DNA from: Verrucomicrobiia bacterium
Lineage (GTDB): Bacteria > Verrucomicrobiota > Verrucomicrobiia > Verrucomicrobiales > DEV007
NCBI GenBank assembly: GCA_020439945.1
Contig: JAGRPB010000054.1
Span: 1-32,084, forward strand
Length of the DNA: 32,084 nt
Reading direction: 5' to 3'
Shown here: positions 25,850-32,084 of the stretch, piece after piece
Layout: each line of letters begins with the position of its first letter
How positions within the stretch are numbered: the first letter of the stretch is position 1
Translations under genes and position numbers: made by a program
Notes under the pieces: generated by a model
Databases searched by the model: none
What the model saw: the letters and a program-made list of their open reading frames with translations, nothing else
Told to the model about the DNA's origin: nothing

Positions 25850-26188
25850 TCAGTCGCTCTTGGCGCTCGATGAACCACTGGCACTGCTCGATTTCGAAGA
25901 CGAGGAATCGGACGAGGATCCCGAGGATTTCTCGCCTCCGCCGCTACCGGAGTCGCCACTGCTTTTCGAGGTATCCGCCTTGGCGGCCTTTTTGTAGGAA
26001 TCGCTGCGGTAGTCGGTCTCGTAGAAACCCGATCCTTTGAAAATGATGCCGGCGCCCGTGCCAATCAGCCGTTTCACCTTCCCGTCACAGCCTTCCTGCG
26101 GGCAATCAGTCAGCCGTTCGTCCTTCATCGACTGAAACACCTCGAACTGGTGGCCGCATTTTTCGCATTTGTAGTCGTAGGTCGGCAT
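25850..26188 (-). CDS. FmdB-family zinc-ribbon protein
   Basis: MPTYDYKCEKCGHQFEVFQS is the canonical FmdB start; Cys8/Cys11 and Cys29/Cys34 form the zinc ribbon, followed by KVKRLIGTGAGIIFKGSGFY. 112 residues. After the core comes a low-complexity tail of Ser, Gly and Lys (SSDSSSSKSSSASGSSSAKS), usual in this family. The family function is unsettled: it was first named as a regulator of formamide/amide operons and is probably a small protein- or nucleic-acid-binding zinc protein. The same reading frame is open to 27025, but that extension is antisense to the transpeptidase gene and shows no homology, so the start is the ATG at 26188. Confidence 0.92.
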   Translation of the reverse strand: MPTYDYKCEKCGHQFEVFQSMKDERLTDCPQEGCDGKVKRLIGTGAGIIFKGSGFYETDYRSDSYKKAAKADTSKSSGDSGSGGGEKSSGSSSDSSSSKSSSASGSSSAKSD

Positions 26189-26395
26189 GAGGGAAAAAAG
26201 GGGATTGATAGGGAGCTTAGTGGATGGGGACGCGACCCGCCACCGGAATACCGGTCTTCGGTCGCCGCGGACCGGAAATATGGTGAAGCGGGCGCGAGCT
26301 TCAATCCCATTTTTCCGGAGATGACACCCCGATCTGGACGTCACGCAATCCGGCGCTATCTTAAGCGTTTCGGAAAAGTTAATCTTTTTTCGGCC

Positions 26396-27037
26396 ATGTT
26401 TTCTCTCCTCCGCATTTTTCAACTCTCTGGCGCACTCGCCCTGTTCTCCGTGCTCGCGAGTTGCGGCACCGACGGCAACACCTACAACGGTCCGGGCTAC
26501 ATCGCCGGACTGCGCGGGGAAAACAACGTCTATGGCCAGGGGCGAACCGCGGAGGAAACCAGCACGGTGATGAAAAAAGACAATGTCTCCTACTGGGACG
26601 GGGACGGCGTTCCGGGTCGCCCGGCGGTGACGATCGATCTGTCGCAACAGCGGGCCTATTTCTACAAGGATCGGAAACTGGTGGGCGTGTCCCTGATCTC
26701 CACCGGTACCGATGGACGCGACACCCCCATCGGCGATTTCAAGATCATGGAGAAAGACATCGACCACGAATCCAATCTCTACGGCGACTACGTCTATCCC
26801 GGCGGCGGCGTGGCGAAGAAGGATGTGGATACCAGTCGCGACCCGAAGCCGGCGGGCGCCGTGTTCGATGGCGCCGACATGCCCTTCTTCATGCGTTTCA
26901 CCGGAGGCGTCGGCATGCACACCGGCTACCTGCCCGGCTGGGCCGCCTCCCACGGTTGCGTCCGCATGCCGCACAACATGGCGAAGGTGTTCTACGAGAA
27001 TGTCGAGATCGGCACCCCCGTCCACGTGGTGCCTTAA
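26396..27037 (+). CDS. L,D-transpeptidase (YkuD domain) lipoprotein
   Basis: The ATG at 26396 (MFSLLRIFQLSGALALFSVL) gives a 213-residue protein with lipobox LASC, Cys23 being the lipidation site. The YkuD domain runs from PAVTIDLSQQRAYFY to the end; the motif HTGYLPGWAASHGCVRMP carries the catalytic Cys188 with its His and Arg. Such enzymes link peptidoglycan stem peptides 3-3, or attach proteins to peptidoglycan, using the Cys as nucleophile. It is divergent from the FmdB gene over 207 bases and followed after 14 bases by a rhodanese gene. All active-site residues are present. Confidence 0.94.
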   Translation: MFSLLRIFQLSGALALFSVLASCGTDGNTYNGPGYIAGLRGENNVYGQGRTAEETSTVMKKDNVSYWDGDGVPGRPAVTIDLSQQRAYFYKDRKLVGVSLISTGTDGRDTPIGDFKIMEKDIDHESNLYGDYVYPGGGVAKKDVDTSRDPKPAGAVFDGADMPFFMRFTGGVGMHTGYLPGWAASHGCVRMPHNMAKVFYENVEIGTPVHVVP

Positions 27038-27051
27038 TCGATCCCCGAAAA

Positions 27052-27405
27052 ATGCTTCCCTCCGAAGATCACTACGAGATCGACGTCGCCACCGCGTCGT
27101 CTTTGCTGGATTCCGAGGAGCCTCCTTTCCGACTGATCGATTGCCGGGAACAGGATGAATTCGACCATTGCCGGATCGAAGGCGCCGAACTCATCCCGCT
27201 TTCGCGCTTTGCCGAGATCGCCCACCAGCGACTGCTTCCCGCCCCGGAAGACGCCAAGCCACTGGTGATCTACTGCCACCACGGGATGCGATCACTGAAC
27301 GCGACCCGATTCCTGCGGCAGAACGGTCGCACCCTGGTCTGGAGCCTCCGCGGCGGTATCGAAGCCTGGTCCACCCAGATCGATCCCACAGTCCCGCGCT
27401 ACTGA
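27052..27405 (+). CDS. rhodanese-like domain protein
   Basis: A 117-residue single-domain protein (MLPSEDHYEIDVATASSLLD). Landmarks are FRLIDCREQDEFDHCRIEGA (the CH2A-like region with D-x-R-E-x-x-E) and the active loop IYCHHGMRS with Cys75, then RGGIEAWS. The C-x-x-G-x-R loop is of the sulfurtransferase type, carrying a persulfide on Cys. No signal peptide, so cytoplasmic. It is 14 bases downstream of the transpeptidase stop and probably co-transcribed. A link with sulfatase-derived sulfur is not implied: sulfatases release sulfate, not sulfane sulfur. Confidence 0.93.
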   Translation: MLPSEDHYEIDVATASSLLDSEEPPFRLIDCREQDEFDHCRIEGAELIPLSRFAEIAHQRLLPAPEDAKPLVIYCHHGMRSLNATRFLRQNGRTLVWSLRGGIEAWSTQIDPTVPRY

Positions 27406-27475
27406 GGACTTGGCCGGTGGCGTTTTGACGGATAGGATCACTCCGCGAACGCAGGAACACCTGCCGACCGGCGTC

Positions 27476-27916
27476 ATGTCTGAAAACCACGATCGAGACC
27501 CTCTCGAAAAAGACGAACGTCCACCCGTCGATCCCGCGCTGATCGGTCCCGGGATAACCCTGATGGCGATCGTGGCAATGCTCGTCGTGGCCCGGTTTTA
27601 CGATCGCCTCCCGATTCACGCGCCCGCCTGCGGCCTGCTCACCACAACCGGGGTGCCCTGCATGGCGTGCGGCGGCACCCGCTCGATGATGGCGCTGGCG
27701 CACGGCCGAATCATCGAAGCGCTCGCGTTCAATCCCCTCATTTTTCTCGGTGTCATCGCCGCGTTCGCCTGGGCCGGCACCTCTCTCATTCTGTGGCGAT
27801 TTTTCCCCAATCGGCCCAGTCGCGCCCGCCGCCTGCCGATCTGGGTCATCGTCACCGGCCTGACCGCCCTCTTCCTCGCCAACTGGGTCTATCTCTATTT
27901 CTACCTGCCGCGATGA
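27476..27916 (+). CDS. DUF2752 membrane protein
   Basis: 146 residues from the ATG at 27476 (MSENHDRDPLEKDERPPVDP). The DUF2752 hallmark is present: CGLLTTTGVPCMACGGTRSM (C, then TG-x-P-C-x-x-CGGTRS), between a first helix (PGITLMAIVAMLVVARFY) and two further helices (NPLIFLGVIAAFAWAGTSLI, then WVIVTGLTALFLANWVYLYF). The function of the family is unknown; the three Cys may bind a metal or form disulfides. A TTG at 27410 would lengthen it by 22 residues without adding to the family match. It lies 70 bases after the rhodanese gene. Confidence 0.9.
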   Translation: MSENHDRDPLEKDERPPVDPALIGPGITLMAIVAMLVVARFYDRLPIHAPACGLLTTTGVPCMACGGTRSMMALAHGRIIEALAFNPLIFLGVIAAFAWAGTSLILWRFFPNRPSRARRLPIWVIVTGLTALFLANWVYLYFYLPR

Positions 27917-27926
27917 TCGGGACCTG

Positions 27927-27956
27927 ACAGGGTTACCTCCCCGACTCAACCCTGTT
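27927..27956. repeat. 30-base palindromic element, copy 3 of 3
   Basis: ACAGGGTT, 13 bases, AACCCTGTT: the outer eight bases are perfect inverted repeats. It lies 10 bases beyond the DUF2752 stop and about 110 bases before the ThuA gene. Same geometry as copies at 4566-4595 and 18030-18059. The centre (ACCTCCCCGACTC) does not pair, unlike the other two. Confidence 0.6.
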
Positions 27957-28067
27957 GAACCGGGTAATCCCCACCCGTCATGACGCGGGGTTTCTTTCCT
28001 TTTCAAAACACGGGTGCCATGGCAAGAATCGCCGCACTCATTCTGGTCCCAAACCCTGCATACCTTC

Positions 28068-28874
28068 ATGAAATCCCTCCGCCTCCTGTTGCCCGTCGTC
28101 ATTTTATCCGCACTGCTGGTCGCCACCCTGGTGGGGCAGGACAAAGGGAAAAAGGGAGGCGAAAAGAAGAAGCCGGAACCGATTCACGCCCTGCTGGTGA
28201 CCGGCGGTTGCTGCCACGACTACGACACGCAGAAAGGCATCCTGATGGCCGGGATCAGCGAGCGGGCTGAGGTGAAATGGGATTTCGTCTACGAACAATT
28301 CGACGGCAAGGAACACAAGATCTCGCTCTACAACGATCCCGACTGGGCCATGGGCTACGACGTGGTCGTGCACAACGAATGCTACGGCGGTGTGACCGAC
28401 GACGAATTCGTGAACCGCATCGTCGAGGGCCACCTGAAGGCGAAGGCCGCCGCGGTTTTCCTGCACTGCTCGATGCACAGCTACCGATCCGCTTCGACCA
28501 ACCAATATCGCGCGCTGATCGGTGTCAGTTCCTTCAATCACGGCGCCAAGCATCCGATCACGCTGAAAAAGCTCGCCTCCCATCCGGTGATCGATCCGCT
28601 TCCCGAAGGCTGGGTCACTCCGAACGGAGAACTCTACAACACCAATCCGAAGACCCACCCGGACGCCAAGGTCTGGGAAAGCGCCACCGCCCTGGCCCAG
28701 GGAACGATTCCCTCCACCGCCGAGCCGCAGGTCTGCATCTGGGTGAATGAATACGAGGGACTTCGCACGTTCTCGACCACGCTGGGGCATCACAACGAAA
28801 CGATGTCCGATCCGGTCTATCTCGACCTGGTGACGCGGGGTCTGCTCTGGACGCTGGGGAAACTGGACCGCTAA
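28068..28874 (+). CDS. ThuA domain-containing secreted protein
   Basis: From the ATG at 28068 (MKSLRLLLPVVILSALLVAT) there are 268 residues: a signal peptide or anchor, a Lys/Gly-rich linker (KGKKGGEKKKPEP), then the ThuA fold: HALLVTGGCCHDYDTQKGIL, YDVVVHNECYGGVTDDEF, FLHCSMHSYR, VSSFNHGAKHPI, WVNEYEGLRTFSTTLGHHNET. ThuA proteins have a glutamine-amidotransferase-like (flavodoxin-like) fold; one member isomerises trehalose-derived 3-keto sugars, and in PVC bacteria they are often next to oxidoreductases, DUF1080 proteins and sulfatases. The family-typical His/Glu residues (GHH, NE) are present. Its stop at 28874 is immediately followed by the frame of the seventh sulfatase, so they are co-transcribed. 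Confidence 0.93.
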   Translation: MKSLRLLLPVVILSALLVATLVGQDKGKKGGEKKKPEPIHALLVTGGCCHDYDTQKGILMAGISERAEVKWDFVYEQFDGKEHKISLYNDPDWAMGYDVVVHNECYGGVTDDEFVNRIVEGHLKAKAAAVFLHCSMHSYRSASTNQYRALIGVSSFNHGAKHPITLKKLASHPVIDPLPEGWVTPNGELYNTNPKTHPDAKVWESATALAQGTIPSTAEPQVCIWVNEYEGLRTFSTTLGHHNETMSDPVYLDLVTRGLLWTLGKLDR

Positions 28875-28916
28875 TTGACGCAAATGAATGCGAATCGTTT
28901 TCGAGGTGGGCTCACG

Positions 28917-30719
28917 ATGGAGACTTTTCAAAAAATTGGTGTCTATTGGCGTTCATTCGCGGTCGTTTTCCTTGGGCTCATTGGGGATGCGACGGTATCG
29001 AACCTCCGCGCCGCCGATCACCCCAACATTCTCGTTATTCTTTCGGATGACCAGGGCTGGGGCGACCTGAGCCTGAACGGAAACACGAATCTTTCGACGC
29101 CGAATATCGACGGTCTGGCACGGGACGGCGTGGCCTTTGACCGATTCTATGTCTGCCCGGTCTGCTCGCCGACGCGCGCGGAATTTCTGACCGGTCGCTA
29201 TCACCCGCGCAGCGGGGTTTACAGCACTTCAGCCGGTGGCGAAAGAATGGACCTCGATGAGCAGACTATCGCCGAGGTTTTCAGGAAGGCGGGCTACGCC
29301 ACGGCCGCTTTCGGCAAGTGGCACAACGGGATGCAGTATCCCTATCATCCCAACGGCCGCGGTTTCGACGAGTTCTACGGTTTTTGCTCAGGTCATTGGG
29401 GTGACTACTTCAGCCCACTGCTGGAGCACAATGGAGAACTGGTCACTGGCGAGGGTTTCATCATCGACGACCTCACCAACCACGCGATGAGTTTCATGGC
29501 CGACCAGAAGGCGGCCGGAAAACCGTTCTTCGTTTACCTCCCTCTCAACACGCCGCATTCGCCGATGCAGGTGCCGGACGAGTTCTGGGAACGGTTTGAA
29601 AACAAGGAACTCGAGCTGCGAAATCGCGATCCCGAAAAGGAGGACATCGGTCACACCCGCGCCGCCCTGGCGATGTGCGAGAACATTGACTGGAACGTCG
29701 GCCGACTGGTCGCGAAGCTCGAGGAACTTGGGATCGTCGACGACACGGTCGTGCTCTATTTCAGCGACAACGGACCCAACGGGTGGCGCTGGAATGGCGG
29801 CATGAAAGGGCGAAAAGGCGCGACCGACGAAGGCGGAGTACGCTCCCCTCTGATCGTGCGCTGGCCCGGCAAGGTGCCGGCGGGGAAAAAGATTCCTCAG
29901 ATTTCCGGTGCGATCGACCTGTTGCCGACCCTGGCGGAGGTGGCGGGAATCTCGCTGGAAAGTCCCAAGCCGCTCGACGGCGTCAGCCTTGTCCCGCTGC
30001 TGACCGATCCGGAAGGCGCCGGCGCCGATTGGCCGAACCGGATGATCTTTTCACACTGGAAGAATCGGGTCAGCGTTCGCACCCAGCGTTTTCGGCTCGA
30101 TCACCAGGGCAAGCTCTTCGACATCCCCGCCGATCCCGGGCAGGACAAGGATGTCGCCGCCGAGCATCCCGACATCACCAACACCTTGAAAGAGGCGGTG
30201 GCGGACTGGGAGAAGAAAGTGCTGGCCGGCTACGACCAGGACGACCGACCCTTCGTCATCGGGCACCCGGACGTTCCCTGGACCCAGATCCCGGCGCGCG
30301 ACGGTATCGCCCACGGAACCATCGAACGATCCAACAAATTCCCCAACTGTTCCTACTTCCGAAACTGGACCAGCGTGGATGACTCGATCACTTGGGACGT
30401 TGAAGTCGGCGAGAGCGGCGACTACGAAGTCGGGATCTGGTATGCCTGCCCGGCTGCGGATGTCGGATCCACCATCGAACTCAGCCTCGGCGAAAACCGG
30501 CTTCAAGGAAAGATCAAGGAAGCCCATGACCCGCCGTTGCGAGGCATGGAACACGATCGGATTCAACGAGACGAGAGTTACATCAAGGATTTCCAACCGA
30601 TGACTCTCGGCACCATCCATCTCGACAAGGGCCCGGGCACCCTGACCCTGAAGGCGATCGAAAAACCGGGCGCTGAAGTGATGGAGTTTCGCCTGATGAT
30701 GCTGCGGCGGGTAGAGTGA
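28917..30719 (+). CDS. secreted sulfatase with C-terminal beta-sandwich-like domain
   Basis: Start at ATG 28917, with a strong ribosome site (GAGGTG at 28903-28908); the frame is open from a TTG at 28875. 600 residues with signal peptide. SDD at 43-45, formylglycine site CSPTR at 83-87 followed by [28 protein letters not shown], and [13 protein letters not shown] as second metal site. The last ~130 residues (from about [20 protein letters not shown]) have alternating strands, [20 protein letters not shown] and [20 protein letters not shown], like the carbohydrate-binding or discoidin-type modules appended to fucosidases and sulfatases. The enzyme removes sulfate esters from a polysaccharide; substrate unknown. 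It is 42 bases after the ThuA stop. Confidence 0.94.
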   Translation: METFQKIGVYWRSFAVVFLGLIGDATVSNLRAADHPNILVILSDDQGWGDLSLNGNTNLSTPNIDGLARDGVAFDRFYVCPVCSPTRAEFLTGRYHPRSGVYSTSAGGERMDLDEQTIAEVFRKAGYATAAFGKWHNGMQYPYHPNGRGFDEFYGFCSGHWGDYFSPLLEHNGELVTGEGFIIDDLTNHAMSFMADQKAAGKPFFVYLPLNTPHSPMQVPDEFWERFENKELELRNRDPEKEDIGHTRAALAMCENIDWNVGRLVAKLEELGIVDDTVVLYFSDNGPNGWRWNGGMKGRKGATDEGGVRSPLIVRWPGKVPAGKKIPQISGAIDLLPTLAEVAGISLESPKPLDGVSLVPLLTDPEGAGADWPNRMIFSHWKNRVSVRTQRFRLDHQGKLFDIPADPGQDKDVAAEHPDITNTLKEAVADWEKKVLAGYDQDDRPFVIGHPDVPWTQIPARDGIAHGTIERSNKFPNCSYFRNWTSVDDSITWDVEVGESGDYEVGIWYACPAADVGSTIELSLGENRLQGKIKEAHDPPLRGMEHDRIQRDESYIKDFQPMTLGTIHLDKGPGTLTLKAIEKPGAEVMEFRLMMLRRVE

Positions 30720-30756
30720 CGGGGTGGCTGACTTTTCTTCAGCGGAGCTGGTCGGT

Positions 30757-32084
30757 TCACTGGGGAAACACCCAGGAGGGCACCATGAACACCGCCAGGA
30801 ATCCCAGGAACCAGGCGAGCAGGATGAGGCCAAAGGGCCGCCGGGCTTCCTTCCAGTGCAGGCAGAGAAAAACTAACGCGACGATCGTGCCGGGTACGAT
30901 CAACAGGCAACTGGCGATGTTCGCCCCCAGCTGCCCGAATCCCCAACCGAGGGAAACGCGAAACTCCTCCACCAGGAACCAGATCGATCCCGTCAAAAAC
31001 AGGATGATGAAAATGGGAAGAAGAATCGGTGTGATCAGTGGATGCTTGATGGAATCGGGAAGCAGCGAAGCCATCTCGCGCTCCGATTCATCGCCGTCCA
31101 TGACTTCCTGGTAGAACCAGCCGATGTAGGGCCAGATGTTCCGGTATTTCTCGGGCACGACAATCTCTCCGTTTTCACCAACGCTCTCCCCCGAATCGGC
31201 ATCGAATGTCGTTGGCCGTTCCACTTCGGAAAACCAGGCGGGATTCTTGAGGAGATGGGAGAGCACGTCACTGATCATCGGGGGCGTCCACTCTCCCCGG
31301 CGGGGACGAGGCGGAGTGTCGATTTGTGCCGCCGTGGAGACCAGAACTCCGGTCAGGTAGCCATGGAGCAAGGGTTTTTCGTCCCGAAAGTTCTCGTTCA
31401 GCTCTTCCAGCGGCTCGGAGATTTTTACCAGGAACTCCTCGCGCCAACCACCCATTTTCAAACCCGGCCACAGGGAATCGAGATCGGAGGTCAGGAGAGC
31501 CAGGACCACGTCTTCCGCTTTCGAATCCTCAGTCCGGTATAGTTCCGCGATCCGCCAGAGAAGACTGCCGAGCCCTTCTTCGTTGGCGATCACCTGCAGG
31601 TCTTCAGGTTGGACACCGGGAGGAATCGCAATCCGAAACGGCTTTCCGGTCAAACCATCCCTCTCCCATACCGCCGGCACCTCCAGGTTTCCGGTTTCCG
31701 GTGAAACGGTCGCGACCTTTTTCAGCAGGATCCCATCTCCACTCAGAAGGTCGGCTCCGTGCGCGTAGATGCCCATCCCGTAGCCGACCAAAAAGTTCTT
31801 TTCGTCGGTGAGTTCGCCCGACAACTCGGCGCGAGAGGCGAACCTCGCCAATCGATCCAACCCCGCCCGACTGGAAGTTTCCCGGCTGGGCAACAGGATG
31901 AATCGTCCGGGTCTTCCCGTTTCGAGAGAGGACAGGACAAACACATCCTGGTCTCCGACCTGAACCAGGCCCCAGGAACGAGTCGTTTCGCCCTCTCCGA
32001 GGTGGATGCGCAGTTCGTCCGCCTGAACATTCGAAAGACCTCGGACGATCAATCCAAAAGGGTGCGCTTCCCCCGGACCGTCCG
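30757..32084 (-). CDS. membrane protein of unknown function, 5' end beyond window
   Basis: The reading frame runs to the right edge without a stop. A TTG at 32052 could start it, but sequence before it (PGEAHPFGLIVRGLSNVQAD) reads equally like protein, so the true start is probably outside. At least 440 residues. The large N-terminal part has beta-type segments (DVFVLSSLETGRPGRFILLP) and no motif I recognise. The C-terminal third has three hydrophobic helices: ITPILLPIFIILFLTGSIWF, NIASCLLIVPGTIVALVFLC, and LILLAWFLGFLAVFMVPSWV. It may be an anchored envelope or transport-related protein, but no function can be supported. It converges with the seventh sulfatase across 37 bases. Confidence 0.7.
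   Translation of the reverse strand, partial: DGPGEAHPFGLIVRGLSNVQADELRIHLGEGETTRSWGLVQVGDQDVFVLSSLETGRPGRFILLPSRETSSRAGLDRLARFASRAELSGELTDEKNFLVGYGMGIYAHGADLLSGDGILLKKVATVSPETGNLEVPAVWERDGLTGKPFRIAIPPGVQPEDLQVIANEEGLGSLLWRIAELYRTEDSKAEDVVLALLTSDLDSLWPGLKMGGWREEFLVKISEPLEELNENFRDEKPLLHGYLTGVLVSTAAQIDTPPRPRRGEWTPPMISDVLSHLLKNPAWFSEVERPTTFDADSGESVGENGEIVVPEKYRNIWPYIGWFYQEVMDGDESEREMASLLPDSIKHPLITPILLPIFIILFLTGSIWFLVEEFRVSLGWGFGQLGANIASCLLIVPGTIVALVFLCLHWKEARRPFGLILLAWFLGFLAVFMVPSWVFPQ

Noticed and set aside
26189..27025. Minus-strand extension of the FmdB frame to 27025
   Set aside because: FmdB homology starts at MPTYDYKC (26188), and the extension is antisense to an intact L,D-transpeptidase.
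27052..27405. Rhodanese as part of sulfate-ester breakdown
   Set aside because: Rhodaneses handle sulfane sulfur; sulfatases release sulfate. Proximity gives no mechanism.
30732..30748. GCTGA-CTTTTCT-TCAGC hairpin between convergent genes as a terminator
   Set aside because: Only five base pairs and no T-run; too weak to call.

Overview
The window reads as chromosomal DNA of a GC-rich, polysaccharide-degrading bacterium of the PVC group, most likely Verrucomicrobiota and less likely Planctomycetota. I infer this from gene content, because there is no rRNA here to settle it. The content is seven secreted sulfatases, a DUF1592/DUF1552 pair with planctomycete-type cytochrome c, DUF1080 and ThuA proteins, a Gfo/Idh/MocA oxidoreductase with a Tat-like leader, and a pectic-acid lyase. 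Shine-Dalgarno signals are mostly weak. No gap between genes exceeds 300 bases, and I saw no rRNA, tRNA or CRISPR.

Left part (1-10365, mostly minus strand). An esterase, a sulfamidase-like sulfatase and an oxidoreductase cut by the window edge form a probable operon; the last two overlap by ATGA. A GNAT acetyltransferase diverges from the esterase. Next comes a self-contained REP/RAYT unit: a tyrosine transposase of the RAYT type between two inverted pairs of its own palindromes. Then follow a three-domain copper/heme/redoxin protein, a DUF1592 cytochrome protein and its usual partner, a DUF1552 protein.

Middle (10559-18014, plus strand). DUF1080 protein, sulfatase, SGNH hydrolase, a Fic AMP-transferase with a striking palindromic operator over its start, and two more sulfatases (iduronate-2-sulfatase-like and arylsulfatase-like).

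18089-19360 (minus) is the most unusual gene: a Pycsar-type membrane effector with an N-terminal HD-like domain that has lost its metal ligands. It sits alone among sulfatases with no cyclase beside it.

Right part (19540-32084). A sulfatase overlaps a sulfatase-sialidase fusion, followed by a pectic-acid lyase. Then come housekeeping-type genes (a one-helix membrane protein, FmdB zinc ribbon, L,D-transpeptidase lipoprotein, rhodanese, DUF2752 protein), a ThuA protein coupled to a seventh sulfatase with an extra C-terminal beta domain, and an edge-truncated membrane protein.

The secreted hydrolases together suggest stepwise desulfation and cleavage of a sulfated, uronic-acid-rich glycan. The substrate cannot be named from sequence. 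No sulfatase-maturating enzyme, TonB/Sus uptake pair or regulator of the pathway lies inside the window. Besides the REP/RAYT unit, a second short palindrome family (ACAGGGTT-N13-AACCCTGTT type) occurs at three gene ends far apart.
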